Source: an uncultured Muribaculaceae bacterium (GTDB taxonomy: Bacteria; Bacteroidota; Bacteroidia; Bacteroidales; Muribaculaceae). From it: a stretch of DNA of 37,918 nucleotides. Positions 23,798 through 33,374 of this stretch are shown piece by piece. Position 1 is the first letter of the stretch. Every line of letters starts with the position of its first letter. The stretch lies in the NCBI GenBank assembly GCA_910579305.1, contig CAJTTA010000019.1:1-37918 (forward strand), in the 5' to 3' direction. The notes beneath the pieces are model-generated. The model was not told where the DNA came from, made no database searches, and saw nothing but the letters and a program-made list of their open reading frames with translations. The position numbers and the translations under genes are program-made.

Positions 23798-26700
23798 TTA
23801 TTTCACAATTACCTTGGATCCGGCTATAATATAGAGTCCGGCATCCACTCGCTCCACATGCAGAGGCCCTGCAGGGATAATCGCACGAAGCTTCTGGCCC
23901 TGGGCATTATAGAGATACAGAGTCTCTCCCTCATGCCCCTTGATGACAATTGCTCCTGTCGTGCCATAGATGCCGGCTGGAGATGCCTTCACATCTTCTA
24001 TGCCGGCAGCCTTGAGCACTACGGCATTCGAAAGAACACCTTCCTCTTCCATTCCATTATGAATAAATGTAGGCAACACATGATAAGTATATTCCGCATC
24101 TTGCTCTACGTCATTATCTATATATGAAGTAGCATCCGCAGGAAGAGTGGCCACCTTCTCATTGTCACGAAGCACGGAATAGCTGTGCAGGGCATATTCC
24201 GGAGTAGAGGGATAGTAGAGGAAATCATCGATCATAATGCCGAAACAGTCGTGCGACACGTAATGGATCGCGAAATAGCGGGCATCATTCGGAATTTGCA
24301 CCGTAGCTTCCTCCCAGTCTGTCGTGCTCTTGGTCAATCTGGCGGCTACTCCTTTGAACGAATCCACATCATTGGCAGTAGTGGAATAAAGCACCTCTAT
24401 GGTCTCGGTAAATTCGGATGAGAGTATACTCCACATAAATGAAATTTCGAAACCACCTTTTATGCGAGGGGAAATCAACCAGTCATCGGCGGTGGCATCT
24501 ACGGGAGAGAATGCCATGAGCATCTTGTCGGAACCGTTGTAGCCATACATGCCATAAGACGCAAGATTTGACTCGGAGGCACTTATCACCTGGAATGCCT
24601 TCGGCTCCGTGTCATCGGGAACGATTATGCCCTCAACCTCAGCCAGTGTATAAGGCACTGCCATATCAAAGTCAAGATTGAGCCATGGGCCGATATGACT
24701 GTCATAGATAAATGACTCATAGTTCTCAAACGTGTCGAGGGTTTCATCGCTCACCGGGTTAGTCCAGGAAAGTGCTATTGAGCCATCTTCCTCTACATAC
24801 GCAGCGGAAAGATCCGTAATCAAGGGAGAAGCCACGCCCGCCACTGTGACATCCAGGTTCATCCGGTCATTCTGCTCATTGGAGTCAGGAGTTGCGATAT
24901 TCGCTGAGATCGTTACGTATTTATCGGCATAATCGGCCGTGTTAAGCGTAAACTCCGATGTATAAGACATGGTCGCTCCCACCTCTATATTGGCATCAGG
25001 ATCAGCCGGAGTAAACACAAGCTGTATCGGCATCTTGGCGCCGGGAAGATTTACCGTTCCCACTACTTCGGGAGCTTTCTCGGCATACAGTCCGCTATTC
25101 CTTACAATCGCAGTGACTGTTGCCTTTTTGCCTATTTCAAGCACTTTTGGCTCGACCTGCAAGTTGGTCATAGCCATATCTCCCGCCTGACCCTCTACAA
25201 GGCTGTAACCGCCAAGCATGAAGCCGGAATAATTGTTTCTATATCTAATGTCGATATTCACACCGACGCATGACTGGTCATATAACTCGACAGGCAAATT
25301 GTATATCAAGTCAGTCCAACCCGTATTCTTGCTCTGATCCACGGTGCCCAATGTATATCGTTCTCCTGAATTGGTCTCCGCATACACCTCTATCTCGGGG
25401 CCGTCCTCATATACAAACATCGGAAGAGTCAGCTGAATGTCTTTCTTGCCCTTTGTTGTGACCTTGGGAAGAGCCACATGTCCACGTGTGCCTTCTTCAA
25501 GAGGGCTCACTCCAAACAGAGCATATGACGGGCCTCCGCCAAACATTGCGTCCAGCTGCGAGGGATCGCCAAATGCAAACTGACCCTGATATTCACTCGA
25601 GATAGCATCTATTGACATGCCGGCATAGTGTGCCTGGCCTCCATCAAACGTTTCTTTGAGCGGCAATAGATAAGGCTCTCCTATCACTGCCGACACAATA
25701 GGTGTTTCTTCTACAAATCCCTTTTCATTAGCAGCGCTTACAGCGAGATCGCAATATGAAAGCACAGAACCCTTAGGCACACTTACTGAGTAAGTGCAGT
25801 CCTTGCAGTCATTATCCATCACGGCCCATGAACCGTCATCCATATAACGATATACGATATAGGTCACCCCGTCTGGATCTATTATACCTCCGTTTACACC
25901 TTCGGTGACAGGATCCCAAGTGAGGGTAAACGTAAGATTGTCATCGCTGACAGAGCCGCGCACTACAGGTGTGCACGGAATATCAATGCCGCATCTCGCT
26001 GTAGTCACTCTGCGCGATCCGTCTCCCTGAGCGTTCACCACCTCTACTTTCACCACATTGAGGCCATCTACAGCCGAGAGCATCTCCTCTATATATTGGC
26101 CGGAGGTAGCCTGCACTGTCTTGGTCTCAGCAGGAGTAGTAATAATTGCTGTAAGAGGAGTCCCGGGGTCCAAGGCAACACCATTCAGGGTATGAGTAGG
26201 CATCGTGAACGACACCGTCATTTTCAATGCACCTTTCGAATCCTCCACAGCCTTGAGATTCGTGCAGCCGTCGGGCACACTCGCCACATCCGTAGCTTGC
26301 TCAAGCTTCAGATTCTGGATGAGCATGCGCCAGCCGGAAGATTGCGAGGATGTGCATCGCACTGCCAGATAATATACCCCCGGCTTATCCAGAGCAAACA
26401 ATGAATTATAGTTGGTAAACTCGTAGTTGGTAAGATATGGCACTCCCGGCTCTGACATGACCACCTTGTCAAGAGCTTCTATGGCAGGAGCGGTGCCTAT
26501 TCTCACTTCAAGCGACTCCGTCGTGCCCAGTCCGGTGGCACGAGCATCCAAGCTCACCTTAAGCGCCTTAGAGACATCTGGAATATTTATTGCAGGAAAA
26601 ATAAGCCAGTCATCAGCATCTCCGGCCGGTTTGTCGGCCCAGTATGCCGGATTTCCGAAATATTCCATGAAAGACCATGCGTTATATCCGTCTCTGGCAT

Positions 26701-26989
26701 CGCCATTAGCATCAATCACCACACACTCATTAAGCATCTGCTCCATTGTGGGTGCCATGAAGAAAGGCAAGGAATAAGGCTGAGCAGCAGCTCTTGGAGC
26801 CGACAAAATCGGAGTGAGCTTAGCAATATTCTCATCCGCATCAACTGTCTTGGGGAACAGTGGTGGCAACTCTCTGCCTAACGGATACAGAGTCCGGGTA
26901 GGCTTCGTACTGCGCTGTAACGGTGCTTGTGCGAAACCCGCACATGCCGACCCCAGCACAGCAGCGATCATCATAGAAGATCTAAACAT
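23798..26989 (-). CDS. large secreted multidomain protein with T9SS type A C-terminal domain
   Basis: A 1063-residue exported protein of unknown target. Signal peptide 1-22 (hydrophobic core, cleavage after AQA). Residues about 85-240 and again about 795-960 are choice-of-anchor-J-like, jelly-roll modules with the DADDWLIFP and DDWLISPRIKGG cores. Fibronectin-III-like stretches lie at about 240-440 and 735-790, a further jelly-roll-like module at about 450-600, and a CARDB-like module near 625-725 (ATVTAIVRNSGLY). The last 80 residues (TLYLYNAQGQKLR, VDAGLYIIAGSKVIVK) are a type A sorting domain, so the type IX system should carry it across the outer membrane and anchor or release it. No catalytic motif is visible; adhesion or glycan binding is a guess. 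It has its own promoter and terminator. Confidence 0.85.
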   Translation of the reverse strand: MFRSSMMIAAVLGSACAGFAQAPLQRSTKPTRTLYPLGRELPPLFPKTVDADENIAKLTPILSAPRAAAQPYSLPFFMAPTMEQMLNECVVIDANGDARDGYNAWSFMEYFGNPAYWADKPAGDADDWLIFPAINIPDVSKALKVSLDARATGLGTTESLEVRIGTAPAIEALDKVVMSEPGVPYLTNYEFTNYNSLFALDKPGVYYLAVRCTSSQSSGWRMLIQNLKLEQATDVASVPDGCTNLKAVEDSKGALKMTVSFTMPTHTLNGVALDPGTPLTAIITTPAETKTVQATSGQYIEEMLSAVDGLNVVKVEVVNAQGDGSRRVTTARCGIDIPCTPVVRGSVSDDNLTFTLTWDPVTEGVNGGIIDPDGVTYIVYRYMDDGSWAVMDNDCKDCTYSVSVPKGSVLSYCDLAVSAANEKGFVEETPIVSAVIGEPYLLPLKETFDGGQAHYAGMSIDAISSEYQGQFAFGDPSQLDAMFGGGPSYALFGVSPLEEGTRGHVALPKVTTKGKKDIQLTLPMFVYEDGPEIEVYAETNSGERYTLGTVDQSKNTGWTDLIYNLPVELYDQSCVGVNIDIRYRNNYSGFMLGGYSLVEGQAGDMAMTNLQVEPKVLEIGKKATVTAIVRNSGLYAEKAPEVVGTVNLPGAKMPIQLVFTPADPDANIEVGATMSYTSEFTLNTADYADKYVTISANIATPDSNEQNDRMNLDVTVAGVASPLITDLSAAYVEEDGSIALSWTNPVSDETLDTFENYESFIYDSHIGPWLNLDFDMAVPYTLAEVEGIIVPDDTEPKAFQVISASESNLASYGMYGYNGSDKMLMAFSPVDATADDWLISPRIKGGFEISFMWSILSSEFTETIEVLYSTTANDVDSFKGVAARLTKSTTDWEEATVQIPNDARYFAIHYVSHDCFGIMIDDFLYYPSTPEYALHSYSVLRDNEKVATLPADATSYIDNDVEQDAEYTYHVLPTFIHNGMEEEGVLSNAVVLKAAGIEDVKASPAGIYGTTGAIVIKGHEGETLYLYNAQGQKLRAIIPAGPLHVERVDAGLYIIAGSKVIVK

Positions 26990-27054
26990 ATAGGTAGTAA
27001 ATTAATGTTGATTATGTCAGTTACTCTAATCCTCTCATTCAGAAAAGACCTGCA

Positions 27055-27086
27055 CAAAGCTATAAAAAAAAAATCATACCCGCAAA
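27055..27086 (-). promoter_or_regulatory. predicted promoter of the T9SS cargo gene
   Basis: Minus strand TTTG (27083-27086), 20-nt spacer, TAGCTTTG (27055-27062): a full consensus match, with a T run in the spacer. Leader about 60 nt. Confidence 0.75.
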
Positions 27087-27114
27087 TATTTTTTTGAATT
27101 ATGAGTCTCTTTAT

Positions 27115-27160
27115 AAAAAAATGCGAGGGAACCGCGCTTACTCTGGCGCAGTCCCCTCGC
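27115..27160 (-). terminator. terminator of the OmpA-family gene
   Basis: GCGAGGG pairs with CCCTCGC (27154-27160 with 27123-27129), with an inner GCGC stem, and on the minus strand is followed by ATTTTTTT. A strong rho-independent terminator. Confidence 0.85.
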
Positions 27161-27194
27161 TATAGAGGTTAGGTTAAGCCTATAATAGGTTGTG

Positions 27195-28433
27195 TTACTT
27201 CTGAGTGAAGATTACAATGCGGTTCCAGTCATTAGTAGCATAGGGCTGGGAGTCCGAGCCATCGAAGCGTATGGTAAGACGGCTGCGGTCTATGCCATAG
27301 TTATTCACAAGTGCGTCTGCCACTGCATTTGCTCTGCGCTCAGAAAGCTGCATGTTATATTCCGGAGTACCGGTGTCGCGATCGGCATAGCCTACTATGG
27401 TCACCTTCTCTTCAGGATTAGCCTTGAGCCATTCTGCCATATTGTATACATTCACTTCTTCAACAGGCGCTATTGTAGAGCTATTGATGGCAAACCTCAC
27501 TGTAGTCATCAGAGGAGCGTTCACGCAATCCTTCTGAATAGTCTGCACTTCAGGACAGGGCAGCTGCGCTTCAGCCGCTGCAAGCGCCTGGCGGGATTCA
27601 AGCAACTCGGCCCTCAGGCTGTTCACCTGATTGTTCATGTCGGCAAGCTGACTCACATAGTTGCATTCATTAAACGTATTCCAGCCGCGGCCGCCTATAT
27701 TGATATTGAAACCGCCAAGACATGCTACATTCACATCAACCGGGTCTCCGTAAGAGCACAGATTCCAGTTGTCGCCATAGAACGTGGCTCGCGCTTCAGC
27801 AAAGAAGTCGACATATTTGCATAGACGCAGACGGAACTGTATGCCTGCCGTAACGGGCAAAGTCCAGCTATTATCCTTCAGTCCTTCATCCCCATATACA
27901 TTGGTACCGGCGCCACGCACTTTCCACATATAGTCGCCGCCAAGACCTGCAAACGGGATGATGGAGAAGACACGATCGGAATCTACTCCGCCAAGAGAAT
28001 TGAACATATCCCACATGAGTTCGAAATTGACATTTACATGCCTGCCCTTCGACCATCCGTTGCGGGGCGACAGAGATGTGGGGTTATCCCAATGCAGACA
28101 TCCGCCTATAGCATTGATGCGGAATCCGAGATAAGGACTCATCCAGCGGCCGAAGCCCACATTATAGGCCACCGTCATGCGCTGCCTGTCCACACTCTTG
28201 ATGTCGGCGTCCACGCCTAATCCACGCTCTACGAAGGGCTGATTGATTCCGGCGCCGAGCTGGATAAACCAGTTGTTGCGCCAGTTAGAGAAATAGTGAT
28301 CGGTATTATCACAGGAATATTCAGTGACTGCTACAGTTTCCTCAACATATTCAGCTTCCTGGGCATTTGCCGGAGCCGAGCATATAGCCGCCGCACAAAG
28401 TGCTGTTCCGATGTAAAAATGTGCGATCTTCAT
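27195..28433 (-). CDS. OmpA-family outer membrane protein
   Basis: A 412-residue outer-membrane protein that should tie the outer membrane to peptidoglycan. Signal peptide 1-24 (cleavage after ANA). Residues about 45-255 alternate polar and hydrophobic with many aromatic ends, as a beta-barrel does (WFIQLGAGINQPF onward). Residues about 262-295 form a heptad-like coiled coil (MNNQVNSLRAELLESRQAL). Residues about 305-412 are the OmpA domain: VRFAINSSTI, GYADRDTG, and the binding helix NMQLSERRANAVADAL. The domain ends in NRIVIF as in the Bacteroidetes group. Single gene with a strong terminator; no clear promoter was found. Abundant structural porin-like proteins of this class are common in gut Bacteroidales. 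Confidence 0.93.
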   Translation of the reverse strand: MKIAHFYIGTALCAAAICSAPANAQEAEYVEETVAVTEYSCDNTDHYFSNWRNNWFIQLGAGINQPFVERGLGVDADIKSVDRQRMTVAYNVGFGRWMSPYLGFRINAIGGCLHWDNPTSLSPRNGWSKGRHVNVNFELMWDMFNSLGGVDSDRVFSIIPFAGLGGDYMWKVRGAGTNVYGDEGLKDNSWTLPVTAGIQFRLRLCKYVDFFAEARATFYGDNWNLCSYGDPVDVNVACLGGFNINIGGRGWNTFNECNYVSQLADMNNQVNSLRAELLESRQALAAAEAQLPCPEVQTIQKDCVNAPLMTTVRFAINSSTIAPVEEVNVYNMAEWLKANPEEKVTIVGYADRDTGTPEYNMQLSERRANAVADALVNNYGIDRSRLTIRFDGSDSQPYATNDWNRIVIFTQK

Positions 28434-28535
28434 AATTAAGTTTATTTAGTTTATACTTGAGTTAATTTCACGTTTATTAGTAAAACATGAGTACGGCTAA
28501 ATAGTTCATTGATTTTTTGCTAAAAAATTAATTTG

Positions 28536-28566
28536 TTGCAAAATCGCAGAAAATTTCGTAATTTCG
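28536..28566 (+). promoter_or_regulatory. predicted promoter of the M23-like gene operon
   Basis: TTG (28536-28538), 20-nt spacer, TAATTTCG (28559-28566). The leader would be only about 10 bases. It probably drives the M23-like gene, dxr, rseP and the methyltransferase. Confidence 0.65.
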
Positions 28567-28581
28567 CGCTCGGTCTCAAAT

Positions 28582-29481
28582 ATGAAAAGTAAGGAAAAGA
28601 AGCCCCCCCGGGTCAAGCTTCGCGGGGCGCGCCCGCGCTACCGTATTGAGCTGGTGGATGATTCTCGCCTTGAGCGGGTGTGGAGCGTGAGAGCAAGCCG
28701 TGTGCGGCTGGCCCTCGCAATTGTTGCCGTCATATGCCTATGCGCAGGTACCGGTGTACTCATAGTAGGTTTCACCCCTATAAAGCGGCAGATACCGGGC
28801 TACATGACAGGAGCCGAGCGAGCCTCCTCGCTACAAGTGCTCATGCGCATTGACTCATTGCAGACTGCCATCCACGCCAATCAGGCTTTCATGGACAATC
28901 TCTCCACTCTCCTTGACACTGACCGCACTTCCAATGACTCTGTGGCAGCTTCAGGCAAGCGACAGCCTCACATGTCTATCGATTCTCTCATAAGCAGCTC
29001 TGCAAGAGAGCGAAAATTTGTGGCCATGATGGAAGAAAGCGAGAAGTATAATCTCAAAGTCCTGTCTCCTCTTGCTGCCGAAGGAATGCTATGGGCGCAT
29101 CCTGTGCCCGACGGCATTGTGCTTGAACAAAGCCGCTCGCTGCCTATGCTTCAGCTCATTGTGCCCAAGACAAGCGGAGTGAGAGCGATAGCCGACGGTC
29201 GCGTCATAGACCGGGCATACGACCCCGCATCAAGAACTTTTTCAATCATGGTGCAGCATGAGCAGGGATTCGTATCCCGATACAGCTCCCTGGGCAGACC
29301 ACTGGTGGACAAAGGCGCACATGTGCTGTCGGGACAAGCCATGTCAGAGCCTCGGCCGCAAGGCAAGACCATAGGCATAGAGATGTGGCGCGACGGCACA
29401 CCGCTCATCCCTGCCGACTATGTGGCCCGTCCATCTTCTGAAATGCCCACACAGTCAATCGAGAACCCGAGAGGACGATGA
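28582..29481 (+). CDS. membrane-anchored M23/LytM-like protein, probably non-catalytic
   Basis: A 299-residue protein: a basic cytoplasmic start, one membrane helix at about 45-68, a helical periplasmic stem (70-165) and a C-terminal LytM/M23 fold (about 170-280). The fold is recognisable from ADGRVIDRAYDP, VQHEQGFVSRYSSLG and KGAHVLSGQAM. However, the first zinc motif (HxGxD) is replaced by TSGVRA near residue 195, and the HxH pair near the end reads GIEMW. So it is likely a regulator or scaffold, as EnvC and NlpD are, and not an endopeptidase. Upstream is a strong promoter; dxr starts 24 bases after the stop. Linking it to division or wall remodelling is inference. Confidence 0.85.
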   Translation: MKSKEKKPPRVKLRGARPRYRIELVDDSRLERVWSVRASRVRLALAIVAVICLCAGTGVLIVGFTPIKRQIPGYMTGAERASSLQVLMRIDSLQTAIHANQAFMDNLSTLLDTDRTSNDSVAASGKRQPHMSIDSLISSSARERKFVAMMEESEKYNLKVLSPLAAEGMLWAHPVPDGIVLEQSRSLPMLQLIVPKTSGVRAIADGRVIDRAYDPASRTFSIMVQHEQGFVSRYSSLGRPLVDKGAHVLSGQAMSEPRPQGKTIGIEMWRDGTPLIPADYVARPSSEMPTQSIENPRGR

Positions 29482-29505
29482 CTCACATTATATATAATGC
29501 GTATA

Positions 29506-30678
29506 ATGAATACAGAGAAACGTAAAATAGCGATTCTGGGCAGCACAGGCTCAATAGGCACCCAGACTCTCGACATAATAGCCGAATACCCTGATCTCTT
29601 CGAAGCGACCGTGCTCACGGCCCGCACTCAGGTTGATGCCTTGGCGGCACAAGCCCGAAAGTTCAGGCCTCATATGGTGGTTATCGCACAGCCTGAACTT
29701 GAATCTCGGCTGCGCGCATTGCTCCGGGACTTGCCTATAGAAGTGGCTTCCGGCCCGGAAGCCATAGAGCGATGTGTGACTCGTGAGGATATCGACACTG
29801 TAGTCACTGCCATGGTAGGTTACAGCGGACTCGCTCCCACATTGAGAGCCATCGACCATGATAAACTTATCGCTCTGGCCAATAAGGAAACACTCGTTGT
29901 GGGCGGCGAGCTCATAGAGAGGAAGCTGCGCGAAAGCCGATCACACATAATCCCTGTGGACAGTGAGCACTCAGCCATATTCCAATGCCTTGAGGGAGAG
30001 GACTCGCGTCTGGCTCATAAAATAATTCTGACTGCGAGCGGCGGGCCTTTCCGCACTCTCTCCAAGGAACAGCTTAATGAAGTGACGGTGGAGGATGCCC
30101 TGCGCCATCCCAACTGGAGCATGGGGGCCAAAGTGACCATAGATTCGGCTTCAATGATGAACAAGGGGTTCGAGATGATCGAGGCCCACTGGCTCTTCGG
30201 ATGCCCTTCCGGACAGATAGAGGTCGTAGTCCATCCGCAGAGCATCGTACACAGCATGGTGCAGTTCAAAGACGGCTCCATAAAGGCACAGCTCGGCGTG
30301 CCGGACATGCACTTGCCCATACGCTACGCACTCGGATATCCGCAACGCCTTCCCTCGACTCAGCCATATTTGCAACTGAAGCAGTATGGCAAACTCACTT
30401 TTGAGGCACCGGACATGGAAAAATTCCCCCTGCTGCGCATGGCTTTCGAAGCCATTGATGCCGGAGGCACCGCACCCTGCATACTCAATGCCGCCAACGA
30501 AATCGCAGTGGCAGCCCTCCTTGAGAAGCGCATACAATTCGCCGGAATGCCCGGGCTCGTGGCCGCGACACTTGATGCTATCCCGATCACTGCAAAGCCT
30601 GATTACGAGACACTTATAGCCGTCAATGCAGAAGCGCGTGCCAAGGCTTCGGCTCTCCTCTCCTCATTACAATTTTAA
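29506..30678 (+). CDS. dxr: 1-deoxy-D-xylulose 5-phosphate reductoisomerase
   Basis: Second step of the MEP isoprenoid pathway: DXP to MEP with NADPH, in the cytoplasm; the target of fosmidomycin. The protein has 390 residues from ATG 29506; ATG 29497 would add three. Visible: GSTGSIGTQTLD (NADPH loop), ANKETLVVGGELI, PVDSEHSAIFQCL (metal Asp and Glu) near residue 148, TASGGPFR, SMMNKGFEMIEAHWLF near 223, VHPQSIVHSMVQF near 250. All sections of the family are present and in order. Lies between the M23-like gene and rseP, the usual Bacteroidales arrangement. Confidence 0.96.
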   Translation: MNTEKRKIAILGSTGSIGTQTLDIIAEYPDLFEATVLTARTQVDALAAQARKFRPHMVVIAQPELESRLRALLRDLPIEVASGPEAIERCVTREDIDTVVTAMVGYSGLAPTLRAIDHDKLIALANKETLVVGGELIERKLRESRSHIIPVDSEHSAIFQCLEGEDSRLAHKIILTASGGPFRTLSKEQLNEVTVEDALRHPNWSMGAKVTIDSASMMNKGFEMIEAHWLFGCPSGQIEVVVHPQSIVHSMVQFKDGSIKAQLGVPDMHLPIRYALGYPQRLPSTQPYLQLKQYGKLTFEAPDMEKFPLLRMAFEAIDAGGTAPCILNAANEIAVAALLEKRIQFAGMPGLVAATLDAIPITAKPDYETLIAVNAEARAKASALLSSLQF

Positions 30679-30699
30679 CCTACGTAACATTCACTGATT

Positions 30700-32133
30700 T
30701 TGGAGACATTTCTCATCAAGGCCGCACAGCTCATCCTGGCCTTCGCCATCCTGGTTATAATCCACGAGTTCGGCCACTTTATCTTCGCCCGCATCTTCGG
30801 AGTGCGTGTGGAGAAATTCTACATCTTCTTCAACCCCTGGACATCTCTGTTCAAATGGAAACACCGCAAATACATAGGTGTGCTTGGAAAGACCCACAAG
30901 CTCAAGGATAGCGATAAAGTCTCTGCCGAAGAGAAACGGGGGTTCTGGAGCGACACAGAATACGGCGTAGGCTGGCTGCCGCTCGGAGGCTACTGCAAGA
31001 TTGCCGGCATGATTGATGAAAGCATGGATACCGAGCAGATGAAGCAACCGGCCCAGCCCTGGGAATTCCGTTCCAAGCCCGCATGGCAGCGCCTTCTCAT
31101 CATGATAGGCGGTGTGCTCTTCAATTTCTTACTGGCCATACTCATATATGCCGGCATCACTTGGTGGTGGGGCGATGACTACGTGGCTTTCAATGACTCC
31201 AAGGGCCTGCTCAAATACTCTGAGACGGCTCAGAAATATGGCTTCAGGGATGGAGATGTGCCCTTGTCGGCCGACGGCAAGCAGGTGCAGTCTTTCGATG
31301 ACCTGTATGCTCTTGGCACAGCCGGGACTGTCAAAGTCCTGCGTGCCGGGACTGACACAGTGTCTCTGAATCTTCCCTCCGATTTCCTTCTTAAGCTTGA
31401 CAAGGATGCCGAGAGCGACAAGCGAGGCATAACATTCATAAGTCTCGACATGCCGGTAGTAGTCCACTCCATAGCCAGCGAACGCACCCGCAAGGCTGGG
31501 CTTCTTGTGGGCGATGAGCTCATATCCATAAACGGCAAGGCATTTCGTGGCGCTCAGGAATTTCTCCCCATGCTCTCCGGCCATCCCAATGAGACGATAA
31601 CTCTCGGCATCGTGCGCAGGAATCAGAAATCAGCCTGCCCCGACACACTCTCGCTGCCCCTGCTTCTTGATGAAAATTCCAAGATAGGCTTCCAGCTTGA
31701 GAATGACGTACGCAAGCTCTTCGATGTCAAGACTGTGAGATATGGCTTCTTTGAGTCTATTCCTCTCGGCATAAGCAAGGGAGCAGGCAAGATGAAAGAC
31801 TATGTAATCTCGCTAAAATATGTCTTCACCAAAGAGGGGGCCAAAAGTGTAGGCGGATTCGGCGCTATAGGAAATATGTTCCCGGAGTCCTGGAACTGGT
31901 TTGCCTTCTGGAATATTGCAGCCTTTCTCTCGGTAGCCCTTGCCTTTATGAATATTCTGCCTATACCTGCGCTCGACGGCGGCCACGTATTCTTCCTTCT
32001 TTACGAAGTGATATTCCGTCGCAAGCCAAGTGACAAATTCCTGGAAAGGGCACAGATCACCGGAATGTTCCTGCTTATCGCGCTTCTCTTATATGCCAAC
32101 GGCATGGATATAATCCGTTTCTTCTTCGATTAA
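30700..32133 (+). CDS. rseP: RseP-type site-2 intramembrane metalloprotease, TTG start
   Basis: Inner-membrane zinc protease that cuts anti-sigma factors or signal peptides within the membrane. The 477 residues begin METFLIKAAQL, the normal start of Bacteroidales RseP, but the codon is TTG (30700-30702); no ATG or GTG is in frame before the active site and an in-frame TAA lies 15 bases upstream. Zinc motif HEFGH at 22-26, GGVLFNFLLAI near 136, PDZ-like stretches about 180-320 (one degenerate, one ending GLLVGDELISINGKAF), and the second membrane site NILPIPALDGGH near 425. Four membrane segments. It follows dxr by 21 bases. The substrate is not readable here. Confidence 0.93.
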   Translation: METFLIKAAQLILAFAILVIIHEFGHFIFARIFGVRVEKFYIFFNPWTSLFKWKHRKYIGVLGKTHKLKDSDKVSAEEKRGFWSDTEYGVGWLPLGGYCKIAGMIDESMDTEQMKQPAQPWEFRSKPAWQRLLIMIGGVLFNFLLAILIYAGITWWWGDDYVAFNDSKGLLKYSETAQKYGFRDGDVPLSADGKQVQSFDDLYALGTAGTVKVLRAGTDTVSLNLPSDFLLKLDKDAESDKRGITFISLDMPVVVHSIASERTRKAGLLVGDELISINGKAFRGAQEFLPMLSGHPNETITLGIVRRNQKSACPDTLSLPLLLDENSKIGFQLENDVRKLFDVKTVRYGFFESIPLGISKGAGKMKDYVISLKYVFTKEGAKSVGGFGAIGNMFPESWNWFAFWNIAAFLSVALAFMNILPIPALDGGHVFFLLYEVIFRRKPSDKFLERAQITGMFLLIALLLYANGMDIIRFFFD

Positions 32134-32143
32134 TCACAACAAT

Positions 32144-33334
32144 ATGAATACTTCCATTGATTTACCTGAAATACGCCTGAAACGCGGCAAAGAGGAATCC
32201 CTTCTGAGATTTCATCCATGGGTATTCTCCGGAGCCGTGGCCTCTATGCCCGATGAGCTTGAAGAGGGACGCCTTGTGAGAGTGATCTCATCCACAGGAG
32301 AGACCCTCGGCGTGGGGCACTGGCAAGTGGGCTCCATAGCGGTGCGCATGCTGGACTTCGGTGCATCTGCACTCCATCCGGAGTTCTTCACGGAACGCCT
32401 GCAGCAGGCCTATGACATGCGCAAGGCTCTCGGCCTGCTTAGAGCCGACAATGATTGCGTGCGTCTGGTGCACGGTGAAGGTGATTTCCTGCCGGGGCTC
32501 GTAGTGGATCTCTATGGCTCCACGGCTGTGATGCAGGCCCACTCGGTGGGGATGCACATGGAGCGCGCCGCCATAGCGCAGGCTCTCACAGAGCTCCCGG
32601 GCATAGGCGCTGTCTACTACAAAAGCGACACCACCCTGCCTTTCAAGGCAGGTCTCGACCCGGTCAACGGCTATCTGCTGGGCAATGAAAGTGAAGCGCT
32701 GGCAGTGGAAAACGGCCTCCTATTCAATATCGACTGGCTGCGCGGACAGAAGACCGGCTTCTTTCTCGACCAGCGCGAGAACCGTGCCCTGCTGGAGCGC
32801 TATGCGCATGGCCGCGAGGTGCTGAACATGTTCTGCTACACCGGCGGTTTCTCTGTATATGCGATGCGCGGAGGAGCAAAACGCGTGGTCTCAGTCGACT
32901 CATCGGCCAAAGCTATTGCCCTCACCCGAGCCAATGTGGAGCTTAATTTTCACGATGACAGTCGCCACTCAGCCATTGCCGAGGATGCATTCAAGTATCT
33001 TGCCGATATGCAAGACGGAGCATTCGACCTGATTGTGCTTGATCCCCCGGCGTTTGCCAAGCACCGCGGCGCCCTGAAGAACGGGCTCCTCGGCTATCGC
33101 AAGCTGAACGCCCGTGCATTCGATAAAATACGCCCCGGCGGCATTCTCTTTACCTTCTCCTGCTCACAGGTGGTAAGCAAGGATGCTTTCCGCGCGGCAG
33201 TCTTCACTGCTGCAGCCCAGAGCGGCCGCAAGGTGCGCATATTGCATCAGCTCACACAAGGCCCCGACCATCCTGTGAGCATATACCATCCCGAGGGCGA
33301 ATATCTGAAAGGGCTCGTCCTTCAGGTGGAATAA
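32144..33334 (+). CDS. rlmI: RlmI-like class I SAM-dependent rRNA methyltransferase
   Basis: A 396-residue methyltransferase with an N-terminal PUA domain (about 8-85: LKRGKEESLLRFHPWVFSGAV), a middle domain (DNDCVRLVHGEGDFLPGLVVD) and a C-terminal Rossmann catalytic domain. SAM loop NMFCYTGGFSVYA near residue 228, acidic tip VVSVDSS near residue 251, catalytic LDPPAFAK near residue 302, and FTFSCSQVV near residue 347 with the candidate catalytic Cys. This is the arrangement of E. coli RlmI, which makes m5C1962 in 23S rRNA; the exact site is inferred from the family. It starts 10 bases after rseP and is probably the last gene of the unit. Confidence 0.88.
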   Translation: MNTSIDLPEIRLKRGKEESLLRFHPWVFSGAVASMPDELEEGRLVRVISSTGETLGVGHWQVGSIAVRMLDFGASALHPEFFTERLQQAYDMRKALGLLRADNDCVRLVHGEGDFLPGLVVDLYGSTAVMQAHSVGMHMERAAIAQALTELPGIGAVYYKSDTTLPFKAGLDPVNGYLLGNESEALAVENGLLFNIDWLRGQKTGFFLDQRENRALLERYAHGREVLNMFCYTGGFSVYAMRGGAKRVVSVDSSAKAIALTRANVELNFHDDSRHSAIAEDAFKYLADMQDGAFDLIVLDPPAFAKHRGALKNGLLGYRKLNARAFDKIRPGGILFTFSCSQVVSKDAFRAAVFTAAAQSGRKVRILHQLTQGPDHPVSIYHPEGEYLKGLVLQVE

Positions 33335-33374
33335 TCATGACTACTCTAATCTATTATCCAATAAATCTTTATCA

